Counted from the first letter of the stretch, positions 25,112-35,096 are shown. The stretch is 64,000 bases of DNA from Plantactinospora mayteni (GCF_016862935.1 NZ_BONX01000004.1:62001-126000); one strand, 5' to 3'. The notes: generated by a model from the letters alone, not told the origin. A program made the numbers and translations.

Positions 25112-25377
25112 CCCCGGTCACCGAGACCGGACCACCACCGACCCCGGAGTCGTCAATGGACGGTCCGCCCCTGCCGAGACGCGAGTGGCCGGAACTACTC
25201 AGTCCGTTCGCCCCACCATTGACTAAAGGCATATCAGATCGATGAAATTCGAGCTACCTGAATTCAGTCAACGCGCTGTCACTTAATGTGCCTGAGCCAC
25301 ATTCACCTCGCTCCATACTCCGTCTGGCGCGGCATCGGTCGTACCCCCGTTTCCGCGCCCCGACGGAGGAGGAGTCA

Positions 25378-27585
25378 ATGAAACGTGCAAGGTCGGCCTG
25401 GGCCGGCACCACGGGTGTCGCGGTGACGGCGCTGGCACTCGTTCTCGCGACCGGGGTCCCGGCGCGAGCCGTCGACGACAACCTGCCGGGTGGCACCAGC
25501 ATCTCGGTCACCATCGACACCCCGGCCAACGGGGCGGTGCTGCCACCCGGCCCGGTGACCGTGACCGGCACGGCGTCGGTCGGCACCGGGCAGCCGGTGG
25601 CGAACACCGCGGTCATCTACGTGCTGGACGTCTCCGGCAGCACCGACGCGGGCGGCAACAGTTGCGGACGGATCATCGAGTGTGAGATCGCCGCCGCCCG
25701 CAACCTCAACGACAAGATCGTGACGGATCCCGCCGTCGCCGGCACCGTCGGCGGCGTCGGGGCGGTGGTCTTCGGGTCGACGGCGGTGGCCGCCGACGTC
25801 GTGCCGGGCGGCACGCCCGACGACCTCATCACCGGACCGGACAGCGACCTCGGCGGTACCGGACCGGACGCGGGTGACCGGGACATCGAGGAGGTGCTCA
25901 GCTCGGCCTTCTCCAACGCCGCCGGCAACGGCGGGGTCAACGACTTCACCCACCGGGAAGTCGAGGGCGCGACCGACTTCGCCGACGCGGTGACCCGGGC
26001 CAGGGCGGTGGCCGCGGCTGCGCAGGAGGAGCGCAAGATCGTGGTCTTCCTCTCCGACGGCGTCGCCACCGACGGCGCGGTCGGCGGCGTACAGGCGGCG
26101 CTGGCGGGTACCCCGGAGGAGGTCGACATCTACACCTTCGCGGTCGGCTCCGGCTCCTCCTGCTCGAACACCGGCGGGGGGCGCGGGAGCCTGCAACAGA
26201 TCACCGCCGCCACCGTGCCAGGCGGGCAGTGCGTCGAGGTACCCACCGAGGCGCTGCCGGACTTCCTGCCCGGCGTCATCACCTCCGAACTCAGCTCGCT
26301 GGCGCTGAGCACCACCGGGCCCGGTGGCCCCTACACCCCGATCGGCAACGCCGACATCCAGCCCGACCTGCCGCAGGCACCCGGCCCGAAGAACGTCACC
26401 TACAGCACCGGCACCCCGGCGCTGGCCGCCGGTACGCACCAGATCTGCGTACGGGCCTTCGGCAGTGACGGCGGCGGCGCCGGCTTCGTCACCGACTGCC
26501 GTACGGTCGTGATCAACGCCCCACCCGTGGTCGAGGCGGGCGGACCCTACTCCGGACAGGAGGGTACTCCGGTCGGCATCGCCGGCGACGTGACCGATCC
26601 GGACGGCCCGCCGGCAAGCCTGGACTGGGACGTCAGCGGTGGCGGCGAGCCGGGCGCGACCTGCGCGTTCGGCAACCAGGCCGCCCTGACCACGACGGTG
26701 ACCTGCACCGACAACGGGACCTACACGCTCACCCTGACCGCCGACGACGGGGTCAACCCGCCGGTGGCGGCCACCGCCACGCTGACCCTGAGCAACGTCG
26801 CCCCGGTGGTCAGCATCTCCGCCCCGGCCAACGGGGCGCTCTTCACCCGGGGCACCCCGGTCAGCTTCACCGCACCGTTCACCGACATCGGCACCAACGA
26901 CACGCACACCTGCTCGGTCGACTTCGACGACGGCAGCCCGCTCGCCGCCGGCACGGTCAACGAGTCCGCCGGGGCCGGCACCTGCGCGATCAGCCACGCG
27001 TTCACCGCGCTCGGTCCGCACAACGTGCTGGTGCGGGTGACCGACGACGACGGCGGTTCGGCCACCGCCGTGGTACGGGTGGTCGTCTACCTGCGCGGCG
27101 GTGCCTTCGCGCTCCAGGCGACCGGTCTGCTGTTGACCGTCCCGCGGACCCCCGACGTGACCTGCCCACCCGATGAGGCGCGCACCTCGGTGGCGGTCAA
27201 CGCGCCGCCGCTGTTGACCACCGGGGTACTCAACGCCAGGTGCACGCTCGACCCCGACACCGGTACGACCACGGCCCGGGCGACCGTCGCCGGCGCCAAC
27301 CTGCTCGGTGGTCTGGTCAACCTCTCCACCATCGAAAGCACCAGCGTGGCCGGGCCGGCCGGTATCACCCGGACCTCCCGGGTGGTCGGCACGATCAACG
27401 GCGCCGCCGTCGGCACCAGTAGCCCGGTGACGATCGGGATACCCGGGGTGGCCGTCGTCTACCTCAACGAGTCCACCACCAACCCCAACGGGCAGCTCGT
27501 GCAGACCGCCGTCCGGGTCCAGGTGCTCGGACTGCTCGGCCTGCCGAGTGAGGAGATCGTCCTGAGCCGGAGCTATCTGGGCTGA
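25378..27585 (+). CDS. Secreted VWA-domain protein with PKD-like and choice-of-anchor-type repeats, 735 aa
   Basis: Signal peptide 1-31 (PARA cut). A VWA domain follows with the MIDAS metal site D84-V-S-G-S88, a later T in the loop and VVFLSDGVATDG. Next are two PKD-like beta-sandwiches (PPVVEAGGPYSGQEG and NVAPVVSISAPANG onward). The C-terminal 160 residues (RGGAFALQATGLLLTVPRTPDVTCPP) resemble the choice-of-anchor P type. No LPxTG or membrane anchor is visible, so it is likely released or held by its C-terminal domain. It should bind an extracellular partner. A very strong ribosome site, GGAGGAGG, precedes the ATG. The 266-bp leader is AT-rich. Confidence 0.88.
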   Translation: MKRARSAWAGTTGVAVTALALVLATGVPARAVDDNLPGGTSISVTIDTPANGAVLPPGPVTVTGTASVGTGQPVANTAVIYVLDVSGSTDAGGNSCGRIIECEIAAARNLNDKIVTDPAVAGTVGGVGAVVFGSTAVAADVVPGGTPDDLITGPDSDLGGTGPDAGDRDIEEVLSSAFSNAAGNGGVNDFTHREVEGATDFADAVTRARAVAAAAQEERKIVVFLSDGVATDGAVGGVQAALAGTPEEVDIYTFAVGSGSSCSNTGGGRGSLQQITAATVPGGQCVEVPTEALPDFLPGVITSELSSLALSTTGPGGPYTPIGNADIQPDLPQAPGPKNVTYSTGTPALAAGTHQICVRAFGSDGGGAGFVTDCRTVVINAPPVVEAGGPYSGQEGTPVGIAGDVTDPDGPPASLDWDVSGGGEPGATCAFGNQAALTTTVTCTDNGTYTLTLTADDGVNPPVAATATLTLSNVAPVVSISAPANGALFTRGTPVSFTAPFTDIGTNDTHTCSVDFDDGSPLAAGTVNESAGAGTCAISHAFTALGPHNVLVRVTDDDGGSATAVVRVVVYLRGGAFALQATGLLLTVPRTPDVTCPPDEARTSVAVNAPPLLTTGVLNARCTLDPDTGTTTARATVAGANLLGGLVNLSTIESTSVAGPAGITRTSRVVGTINGAAVGTSSPVTIGIPGVAVVYLNESTTNPNGQLVQTAVRVQVLGLLGLPSEEIVLSRSYLG

Positions 27586-27598
27586 CCGGCACGGCGTC

Positions 27599-27628
27599 GG
27601 GGTACCGGAGTGGTCGCTCCGGTACCCC
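27599..27628 (+). terminator. Terminator after the VWA gene
   Basis: 12-bp perfect arms (27599-27610 and 27617-27628) around TGGTCG, starting 13 bases after the stop codon. Confidence 0.85.
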
Positions 27629-27661
27629 GCGTCGTCCTCTCCCGGTGCGCGGGCCCTGATA

Positions 27662-27677
27662 TTGCGGAGTTCCGCAA
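27662..27677. promoter_or_regulatory. Palindrome upstream of the SARP gene
   Basis: TTGCGGA-GT-TCCGCAA, perfect 7-bp arms, about 140 bp before the SARP regulator start. Candidate operator. Confidence 0.45.
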
Positions 27678-27818
27678 CGGATTCGAGAACTGATCATCGT
27701 CTCGTCGGAAAACCGATATCCTCGGTGACCGCGACCCTGTACTTGGTACGTCAGGCTGCGTATTTCCGATTGCCGGCCGTTGTGTCAGCCTGTCGGAGAC
27801 GCGGGGGCGGAGAGGACG

Positions 27819-30620
27819 ATGACCAACGGGGTGGAATTTGGGCTACTCGGGCCCATCGACGTACGGGTGGCCGGCCGGTCGGTACCGGTCCGGTCGCCGA
27901 AGTGCCGGGTGCTGCTGGCGACACTGCTGCTGGAGCCGGGCCGGCTCGTCTCGGTCGGGCGACTGACCGAGGCGATCTGGGATGCCCGCCAGCCGGACAA
28001 CCCACGCCGGGCGGCGCAGTTGAACGTCACCCGGCTGCGCGCGCTGCTCGACGAGGCGGGCGCGCCACCGCTGATCGCCACCGGCTCCGACGGCTACCTG
28101 ATCGAGGTCGGCACCGATCTGGTGGACCTCGGGCGGTTCCGGCAATGGCTGGTGGCGGCCGACCGGGCGGCCCGGCGATCCGACCTGGACGGCGAGTCGA
28201 CCGCGCTACGGGCGGCGCTGCGGCAGTGGCGCGGCGACCCGCTCAGCGACGTACCGTCCGAGCTGCTGCACCGGGAGAGCGTGCCCGGCCTGCGGGAAGA
28301 GCGAGTTCGTACGCTGGAGCGGCGGATCGACGTGGATCTGCGGCTCGGCCGGCACGCCGAACTCGTCGAGGAGCTGCGCGGGTTGACCGCCCGGGACCGG
28401 CTGCGGGAGCGGCTCTGGCTGCAACTGGTCACCGCACTGCACCGCGCCGGGCGCCGGGCGGAGGCGCTGGACGCCTACCACGAGGGCTGCCGGCACCTGG
28501 CCGAGGAACTCGGGCTCGATCCGGGCGAGGAGCTACAACGGCTGCACGCGCAGGTGCTCGGCGGCACCCCGACGGCACCCGCCGAGGCGGTGAGCCTGCC
28601 GCCGGTACCCCGGCAACTGCCGCCGGAGGTCTCCGGCTTCGCCGGCCGGGCCGCCGAGGTGGAGAGGCTGCACAGCCTGCTGGGCAGCCTGCTGGACAGC
28701 CGCGACCTCCGCCCGGCTGGCACGCCGGGCGTGCTGGTCCTGAGCGGTACGGCCGGGGTCGGCAAGACCGCGCTGGCGCTGCACTGGTCCCGGCGGGTCG
28801 CGGAGCACTTCCCCGACGGTCAGCTCTGGGTGAACCTGCGCGGCTACGACGGCCGGGCGACGGTGACCCCGGAGCACGCGCTGACGCTGTTCCTCCGCGC
28901 GCTCGGGCTGCCCGCCACGCAGATCCCCGCCGACCTCGACGGGCAGACCGGGCTGTACCGGTCCCTGATGGACGGTCGCCGGATGCTGGTCGTACTGGAC
29001 AACGCGGGCGACGCCGAACAGGTCCGGCCACTGCTGCCCGGCGGGACCGGGTGCTTCGTACTGGTCACCAGTCGCAGCGAGTTGTCCGCGCTGGTGGTGA
29101 CCGAGGGAGCCCGGGCGGTTCGGCTGGATCCGTTCACCGCGCCCCAGGCCCGGCAGATGCTCGGCTCGCGGCTCGGGCAGCGGCGGATCGACGCCGAGCC
29201 CGAGGCGGTGGGCCGGATCGTCGACGCGTGCGGCCGACTGCCGCTGGCACTGGCCATCGTCGCCGCCCGGGCCGCCGCCCGCCCCGCCTTCCCCCTGGCA
29301 GCGCTGGACCGGCAACTCGCCGACGCCGGGGGCGGGCTGGACAGGTTCGCCAGCCCGGACGCGGCCGTCGACGTACGCGCGGTCTTCTCGTGGTCGTACC
29401 GGACCCTCAGCGCGCCGGCCGCCCGGCTGTTCCGCCGGCTCGGCCTGCACCCCACCCCGGAGCTGTCCGCCCCGGCCGCGGCGACCCTGGTCCGGGCCGA
29501 CCCGCCGCGGATCCGGGTCCTGCTCGACGAACTCGCCGCCGCGCACCTGGTCAGCGAGTACACCCCGGACCGGTTCGTGGTGCACGACCTGCTGCACGCG
29601 TACGCCGCCGAACTCACCGCCGAGCAGGACACGCCACGGCTGCGCAGCGCCAGCCAACGCCGGCTGGTCGACTGGTTGACCCGCAGCGCCCTGCGCGCCC
29701 GACCGCTGCTCCAGCCGAGCGAGTCCGAGGTGACGGTGCCGGGACCTCCCCGGGACGTCACGCCGCTGGCCTTCTCCGGCGATCGGCAGGCCCGGGAGTG
29801 GTACGAGACCGAGCGGCACAACCTGATCGCCGCCGTGGAACTGGCGCAGTCCCGCAACTTCGACAGCCTCTGCTGGCGCCTCGCCTACGCCACCTGGGTC
29901 CACCTGCACCTGACCCGCGCCTGGGGTGACCTGATCCGGACCCACCGGGCCGGACTCTGCGCGGCCGAGCGGACCGGCGACCGGGTCGGCCAGGCGCACA
30001 TGCTCAGCGGGATCGGCACCGCCTACCGGTCGACCCGGCAGACCGCGCTGGCGGTGCAGACGCACCAGCAGGCGCTGGAGATCTTCCGGGAGGTGGACGA
30101 CCCGGCGGGCATCGCGACGGTGCTGAGCAACCTCGGCGCCGCGTACCGGGACGCCGGTGAGCACTACCGCTCGCTGCGGTGCAGCCGGCAGGCGTACGCG
30201 CTGGAACGGGCGCACGGCGAGGCCGGGAACATGTCGATCTCGCTTTACCAGATCGCGCTGACCCTGACCGTCGCCGGCCGGCCCGCCGAGGCGCTACCGG
30301 TGATCACGGAATCCCTGGAGATCCTCCGGTCGCTCGGGCACCGCCGGGGCGAGGCCCGCGCCTTGCAGGCCGCCGCGACCGCGCACGGCCAACTGGGTCG
30401 GCACGGCGCGGCGATCGACCACTACCGGCAGGCCGCCGAGATCTACCGGGACCTCGACGACCGCTGGTACCAGGCGGGCACCCTGCACCGGCTCGGCGAC
30501 GCGCTGCGGACGGCCGGGCGCCACCAGGACGGCCAGGCGGTCTGGCGGCAGGCGCTCGCGGTCTACGAGGAACTCGGCGCACCGGACGCGGCGGCCCTGC
30601 GCGCCAAGCTCCGGGAGTGA
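27819..30620 (+). CDS. AfsR-like SARP regulator with NB-ARC ATPase and TPR domains, 933 aa
   Basis: Residues 1-95 are an OmpR-like winged helix and 96-250 a bacterial transcriptional activator domain, together the SARP module. An NB-ARC/STAND ATPase follows, with Walker A GTAGVGKT at 310-317, Walker B-like MLVVLDNAGD and the GLPLA-like segment GRLPLALAIVAARAA. The C-terminal 300 residues are TPR repeats (TALAVQTHQQALEIFREVDDPAGIATVLSNLGAAY). AfsR-type proteins activate antibiotic and development genes after ligand-triggered ATPase switching. No biosynthetic cluster is in this window. ATG at 27819 with GGAGAGG upstream. Confidence 0.94.
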   Translation: MTNGVEFGLLGPIDVRVAGRSVPVRSPKCRVLLATLLLEPGRLVSVGRLTEAIWDARQPDNPRRAAQLNVTRLRALLDEAGAPPLIATGSDGYLIEVGTDLVDLGRFRQWLVAADRAARRSDLDGESTALRAALRQWRGDPLSDVPSELLHRESVPGLREERVRTLERRIDVDLRLGRHAELVEELRGLTARDRLRERLWLQLVTALHRAGRRAEALDAYHEGCRHLAEELGLDPGEELQRLHAQVLGGTPTAPAEAVSLPPVPRQLPPEVSGFAGRAAEVERLHSLLGSLLDSRDLRPAGTPGVLVLSGTAGVGKTALALHWSRRVAEHFPDGQLWVNLRGYDGRATVTPEHALTLFLRALGLPATQIPADLDGQTGLYRSLMDGRRMLVVLDNAGDAEQVRPLLPGGTGCFVLVTSRSELSALVVTEGARAVRLDPFTAPQARQMLGSRLGQRRIDAEPEAVGRIVDACGRLPLALAIVAARAAARPAFPLAALDRQLADAGGGLDRFASPDAAVDVRAVFSWSYRTLSAPAARLFRRLGLHPTPELSAPAAATLVRADPPRIRVLLDELAAAHLVSEYTPDRFVVHDLLHAYAAELTAEQDTPRLRSASQRRLVDWLTRSALRARPLLQPSESEVTVPGPPRDVTPLAFSGDRQAREWYETERHNLIAAVELAQSRNFDSLCWRLAYATWVHLHLTRAWGDLIRTHRAGLCAAERTGDRVGQAHMLSGIGTAYRSTRQTALAVQTHQQALEIFREVDDPAGIATVLSNLGAAYRDAGEHYRSLRCSRQAYALERAHGEAGNMSISLYQIALTLTVAGRPAEALPVITESLEILRSLGHRRGEARALQAAATAHGQLGRHGAAIDHYRQAAEIYRDLDDRWYQAGTLHRLGDALRTAGRHQDGQAVWRQALAVYEELGAPDAAALRAKLRE

Positions 30621-30720
30621 CCGCACCGCCGAGGGCCTGGCGCCGAGCCGACGGCCGACGGGTGGACCGGGCCGGAGAACTGGGCCGACCCACCCGCCGA
30701 CCGTCCTGATCGGACGGACG

Positions 30721-31434
30721 TTACGCCGCTCCGGCGGGCTTGTTCTCGCCGCCCGCCGGCTCGGCGGTGCCAGCCGCCCCCGGCGCGCCGCTGGTGGTCG
30801 ACTCCGGCACCGGGCTGGTGGTCGGCTCCGGCTCGGGACTGGCAACCGGCTCAGGCTGACTGCTGGCGGCGGGCTCAGGCTCGGGGCTCGTCGCCGGCTC
30901 AGGCTGGATGCTAGAGGCCGGCTCAGGCTCGGGAGCGGCAACCGGCTCAGGCTGGGTGCTGGTGGGCGCCGGGCTGGCGGAAGCGCTCGGCTCCTCGGCG
31001 GGCTCCGCCGACTCCGTCGCCTTCGCCGGCTCGTCGCCCTGCTCTGGCTCGGGGGCCGCCGCCTCGGTAACCGTTGCCGCGATCGGGCTCGGCTCGGCGG
31101 CCTCCTCGTCCTCCTCCTCTTCGTCTTCCTCTACGTCTTCCTCTTCGTCGTCTTCCTCTTCGTCGTCTTCTTCGTCTTCTTCTTCGTCGTCCTCGTCGGC
31201 GCCGACGGGGGCGTTCGGGTCGATCCAGGAGAACTCGATCTCGACGGAGATCTCCGCGCCGTCGCGCTCGATCTCCAGTTCACATTCGACCTGCTCGGGA
31301 ATGGCGACCGCGCCGGCCGCGCCGTAGAAGACCTTTCCCTCCGAATCGAGCTGGTGGGCCAACTGGCGCAGCCAGCCCGCCAGGTCCGCCCGCGACACCG
31401 ACCGCTCGTCCTCGTAGATTTCCATGGCCGCCAT
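30721..31434 (-). CDS. Amphi-Trp domain protein with extreme acidic tail, 237 aa
   Basis: Residues 4-72 match the amphi-Trp domain (MEIYEDERSVSRADLAGWLRQLA ... VECELEIERDGAEISVEIEFSW), a small domain of unknown function. Residues 80-111 are all Asp or Glu except V101. Residues 115-237 are a disordered Pro/Glu/Ser/Ala tail with QPEP and SPEPEP repeats. No signal peptide or membrane segment, so it is cytoplasmic and highly negatively charged. Such tails can bind metals, basic proteins or mimic DNA; none is shown. ATG at 31434 with GGAG seven bases upstream. Convergent with the SARP gene and close upstream of the end of the GH39 gene. Confidence 0.85.
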   Translation of the reverse strand: MAAMEIYEDERSVSRADLAGWLRQLAHQLDSEGKVFYGAAGAVAIPEQVECELEIERDGAEISVEIEFSWIDPNAPVGADEDDEEEDEEDDEEEDDEEEDVEEDEEEEDEEAAEPSPIAATVTEAAAPEPEQGDEPAKATESAEPAEEPSASASPAPTSTQPEPVAAPEPEPASSIQPEPATSPEPEPAASSQPEPVASPEPEPTTSPVPESTTSGAPGAAGTAEPAGGENKPAGAA

Positions 31435-31485
31435 GCTCGCACTCCACAGAGGATCAAACGCGGCTGGGTTCGGCAGGGCGGACGG

Positions 31486-33384
31486 CTACGGTGCGGGTTC
31501 GAGGCGGAGAAACGACATCCCGGGCATCGGCAGCGGGAAGTCGACGGTGCAGCCCCCGTCAACGACGGGTACGACCTGCTCCGGCCGGTACTCGTCCAGG
31601 GTGTCCCGGGCGCGCAGCAGCTCCCACTGTTCACCGGTCGGCCAGTCCCCGCCGTCGAGGTCCTGCCAGACCCGGCGGATGTTGGAGTGCTCCCGGTCGA
31701 CCCGCCAGTGGCGTACCCGATAACTGCCGGCGGCCAGCCCACGCAGCTCGACCCGGACGTCGCGGTCCAACCGCCGGTCCCCGCCGGCCTTGGACTGGTC
31801 GAGGGTGCCGTTCCAGACCAGCACCGTCACCGTGCCGTCGTCACCCCGGGCCGCCCACGCCTCGACCAGGCTCTCCGCCCCGTCCCCGGTCAGCGTGGCC
31901 GGCAACTCGTGCTCGCCGAGCCGGTCGGCCAGGGACAGCGCCCAGAACCGGGGCTTGCGCAGGTTGCCGACGGTCAGCAGGCCGAAGCCGCCGTGGAAGA
32001 GCCGGGGCGGGCGGCCCAGTTCCTCGAAGTGGTCGGAGGCGACCCAGTAGGCGAGCGCGTCCACCCGGTTGGCGGCCGAGCGCATGCCGCGCAGCAGGAA
32101 GGTGGCGGCGAAGACGTCGTCACTGACCGGGTTGAAGTGGGTCGGCGTGACCCCCCACTCGGTCCACAGGATGCCCAGGTCCGGGCGGCCGTGCCGGGTG
32201 CAGAGCGGGCGGAAGTCCAGCGGCGGGGCGCCGTAGGTGTGCGTGGAGACGAAGTCGATCGGCGCACCGGAGGCGTCGACGTGGTCGAGCAGCTCACCCA
32301 CCCAGCCGGCGGCGGCCGAGGCCGGGCCGCCGACCGTGAGCCCGGGGTCGACGTCCCGGACCGCCCGGACGGTCACCTCGTACAGCCGCAGGAACTCGGC
32401 GCGGGTACCGGACCAGAAGACCTCCAGGTTCGCCTCGTTCCACACCTCGAACGGCCAGTGCCGCACCTCGTCCCGGCCGTACCGGTCGATCAGGTGCCGG
32501 ACCAGGGCGCGGATCAGGTCGGCCCAGCGCTGCCAGTCCCGGGGCGGCGAGATGATCGCCCCGTACGCGAAGACGGTCTTCGTCGGGTCGCTGGCCAGGT
32601 CCCGGGGCATAAACGACAACTCGACCACCGGACGCAGGCCGAGGCTCAGCAGCCGGTCGTAGACCTCGTCCACCCGGCTGAAGTCGTGTACCGGCGCACC
32701 GTCGACCTCCCGGTAGACGCCGAGATCGTCGCAGAGGATGGCGTGCGCCCGTACGCTGCCGACCCCCAGCTCGGTACGCATGATCCGCAGCGCCTCGGCG
32801 AGTTCCGCGCCGATCGGCCGCCCGCCGGTGGTCTCCTCGCTCAGCAGGTGACTCAGGTGCTCGGAGCCGACCATCGGGCGCCACGGCCGGTGCATCGGCC
32901 GGGTCGGGCCGGACGCCTCGACCATCACCCGTACCAGCGGATCCGCTCCGGTCCCGGCCGGGCGCTCCCCACCCGCGCGGCGAGCCGTCCCGTCGAGTGC
33001 CGCCACCCGGACCGACCCGGAGAGCGGCCCGGGCTGGTCGACGTCGCGCAGCGCCGCCACGGCGTACTCGTAGGGGTGGCCGGGCTCGCCGGTGGTGTCC
33101 GCGTACGGCGGGTGGGGCACCGCCAGCACGTCGCCGCCGTGGTGGTCCAGCGGCGCCAGCGGCGCGTCCCCGGCCGACCGGTACACCTGGTATCCGATGG
33201 CGTCCGGTACCGGCTTCCAGTCGAGGGTGACCTGTCCCCGGCCCGGCGTCGCCACCAGGGCGGTCGGAGCGTCGAGGGTGAGTGGCTCGTCGTCGGCGCC
33301 ACCGGTCCGGCGCCGCCCGATCCGCCCCTGCCAGTCAGCCCGGGCCCGCTGCGCGTTCTCGGTGTTCGTCGTCTGTTCGCTCAT
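31486..33384 (-). CDS. GH39-type glycoside hydrolase with fibronectin III-like N-terminal domain, 632 aa
   Basis: Residues 38-130 resemble an FN3 domain (PTALVATPGRGQVTLDWKPV ... YEYAVAALRDVDQ). The TIM-barrel follows, with the acid/base E317 in PFEVWNEANL and the nucleophile E409 in ILWTEWG, the GH39 (beta-xylosidase / alpha-L-iduronidase) pattern. No signal peptide is visible, so it probably acts inside the cell on imported oligosaccharides. It lies downstream of a transporter, LacI regulator and secreted hydrolase on the same strand, though a terminator separates it from the last. Confidence 0.9.
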   Translation of the reverse strand: MSEQTTNTENAQRARADWQGRIGRRRTGGADDEPLTLDAPTALVATPGRGQVTLDWKPVPDAIGYQVYRSAGDAPLAPLDHHGGDVLAVPHPPYADTTGEPGHPYEYAVAALRDVDQPGPLSGSVRVAALDGTARRAGGERPAGTGADPLVRVMVEASGPTRPMHRPWRPMVGSEHLSHLLSEETTGGRPIGAELAEALRIMRTELGVGSVRAHAILCDDLGVYREVDGAPVHDFSRVDEVYDRLLSLGLRPVVELSFMPRDLASDPTKTVFAYGAIISPPRDWQRWADLIRALVRHLIDRYGRDEVRHWPFEVWNEANLEVFWSGTRAEFLRLYEVTVRAVRDVDPGLTVGGPASAAAGWVGELLDHVDASGAPIDFVSTHTYGAPPLDFRPLCTRHGRPDLGILWTEWGVTPTHFNPVSDDVFAATFLLRGMRSAANRVDALAYWVASDHFEELGRPPRLFHGGFGLLTVGNLRKPRFWALSLADRLGEHELPATLTGDGAESLVEAWAARGDDGTVTVLVWNGTLDQSKAGGDRRLDRDVRVELRGLAAGSYRVRHWRVDREHSNIRRVWQDLDGGDWPTGEQWELLRARDTLDEYRPEQVVPVVDGGCTVDFPLPMPGMSFLRLEPAP

Positions 33385-33462
33385 CCTCGCGTGATCCTCC
33401 GACCTGGCTCTCTCCGCCGACCTGGCTGTTCTGCCTTCTGTCCACCGTCTCCGGCCCAGGGC

Positions 33463-33490
33463 CCTCCGGTGGCCGGCCGGCCACCGGAGG
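33463..33490 (-). terminator. Perfect 28-bp palindrome after the secreted hydrolase gene
   Basis: 14-bp self-complementary arms with no loop, rich in GGCCGG. It starts 17 bases after the stop at 33507. It may end or attenuate transcription before the GH39 gene. Confidence 0.75.
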
Positions 33491-33506
33491 CCCGGTTCGG
33501 TCCGGG

Positions 33507-35096
33507 CTACTGCCGGGCCGGTACGGAGAACTCCTCCATCCGCATCACCGGCCGCAGCAGCCGCTCCGCCCCGCCCGGGGTGAACTGCCGGCGGAGCAGG
33601 TCGTCGCCGAGCAGGTTGCCCAGCGCGCCCAGCACCATGCCCTGGTCGAGTGCGAGATACCGCTTGGCGACGGTGCCGCTGCGCACCGCCACCGAGTCGT
33701 AGAAGCCGCCCGGACCGTAGATGTCGAAGTCCCGGCGCAGCTTCGCCAACTCGGTCTGCGCCTCGGCCGGCGCGTACTGGAGGGCCAGGAAGACCGCGTG
33801 CGGGGTGACCACCCCGTCGCCGTACGCCGCCGGTTCCGGCTGGGCGGGGCGGTCGGGGCAGCCCTCGAACCCGTAGTCGACGCTGGTCCGCTCCTGGTCA
33901 CTGGTGTAACCGGGGGTGTCCAGCCCCATCGCGTCCACGCCGTACTCGCGATAGCCACCGGCCGGGTCGGAGGCGGGCGAGAAGCCCCAGTGGCCGTACT
34001 TCGCGTCGTCCAGGCCGTGCGCGATCTGGCCGCGTACGTAGACCGGGTGGTTGCGGGCCCAACTGTTCGGCCCCCAGCGGGTCTCCGGCACGAACATGTC
34101 CGGCATGAACGCCTCGAACATGTCCCCGCCCCAGGACGGTACGAACTGGAGGCCCCGGTAGCGGTAGGCGCCCTCGAAGACCCGGACCCCGGCGTACTCC
34201 CGGTATCCGCCGACCGGCTTCATCTCCTGCCAGGACCAGTCGCAGGTGTCGGGGAAGGTCCGCCACGGGCCGAAGTAGTGTGCCGGGGGCACCTGGCCGC
34301 GCGCGATCGCGACATAGCTGATCATGCGGGTCTCGCTGTTGAAGGCGCCGTAGGTGTGGCAGGTGTAGTGCACGTCCGGCCCCCGGTCGCGGTAGTTGCC
34401 GGGCAGCGAGCAGCCGGGCGGCGGCTCGACCCAGAAGCCGCCGCGCATCAGCCCGACCGGCACGTCGGCGCCGAGCGCCTGCGGGTCGTAGTAGAAACCG
34501 AAGTCCATCGCGTTCAGCAGCGGGTCGGCCTTGCCACGCAGTTGCGGCAGCGCGTTGTGCACGATCATCAGCGCGGCGGCCAGCCAGGCGTTGTCCACAC
34601 TGGACGCGAACGGGTACACCGGGTTGCCGTCGACCGGCCAGGTGCGCAGCAGCTCCAGGGTGGCCGGGTCGTACCAGTTGTAGAACATGCCGGAGTCGGC
34701 GTGCCGGTCGAGTCGGGCCAGCGAGGACAGGGCGGCGTCGACCCGCCCGACCAGCTCCCGCTCCCCGATCAGCTTCAGCTCGCGGGCCACCAGCGCGGAC
34801 CAGATGTACGAGCCGATGTTGGTCGGCGAGGTGTACTTCGCCCGGCTGCCGGTGGCCAGGTCGCCGTCGATGTTGTCGGCGGGCAGTCCGGTACCGGGGT
34901 CGGTCATCGCCACCATGGAGCGCCAGGTGTCGGCCGCCCAGCGCAGCGCGGTGGCCCGGTCGACGGCCCCGGCCGGGGAACCGGCCGCCAGGGCCGGTGC
35001 GACCGATGCCGCCGGTGCGGCCGTGGCGGCGCCGGCCGGCAGGGTCAGGGCGAGGGTGAGGGTCGCCGCCAGGGCGACTCGGACAGGACGGATCAT
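33507..35096 (-). CDS. Secreted DUF3131/glucoamylase-like hydrolase, 529 aa
   Basis: Signal peptide about 1-26, then an Ala/Pro spacer. The mature part has the layout of DUF3131/GH144-type (alpha/alpha)6 barrels: MTDPGTGLPADNID near the start, YTSPTNIGSYIWSALVARELKLIG, PFASSVDNAWLAAALMIV, and LQFVPSWGGDMFEAFMPDMFVPE. This is consistent with an enzyme acting outside the cell on a polysaccharide. The substrate and exact GH family are not certain. It follows the second permease gene by 21 bp in the LacI-controlled operon. Confidence 0.82.
   Translation of the reverse strand: MIRPVRVALAATLTLALTLPAGAATAAPAASVAPALAAGSPAGAVDRATALRWAADTWRSMVAMTDPGTGLPADNIDGDLATGSRAKYTSPTNIGSYIWSALVARELKLIGERELVGRVDAALSSLARLDRHADSGMFYNWYDPATLELLRTWPVDGNPVYPFASSVDNAWLAAALMIVHNALPQLRGKADPLLNAMDFGFYYDPQALGADVPVGLMRGGFWVEPPPGCSLPGNYRDRGPDVHYTCHTYGAFNSETRMISYVAIARGQVPPAHYFGPWRTFPDTCDWSWQEMKPVGGYREYAGVRVFEGAYRYRGLQFVPSWGGDMFEAFMPDMFVPETRWGPNSWARNHPVYVRGQIAHGLDDAKYGHWGFSPASDPAGGYREYGVDAMGLDTPGYTSDQERTSVDYGFEGCPDRPAQPEPAAYGDGVVTPHAVFLALQYAPAEAQTELAKLRRDFDIYGPGGFYDSVAVRSGTVAKRYLALDQGMVLGALGNLLGDDLLRRQFTPGGAERLLRPVMRMEEFSVPARQ

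Noticed and set aside
19430-30620. Antibiotic biosynthetic cluster
   Set aside because: A SARP regulator and two methyltransferases are present, but there is no core synthase or other tailoring set in the window.
30908-31327. Poly-serine plus-strand protein
   Set aside because: It is the complement of the acidic Asp/Glu run of the amphi-Trp gene.
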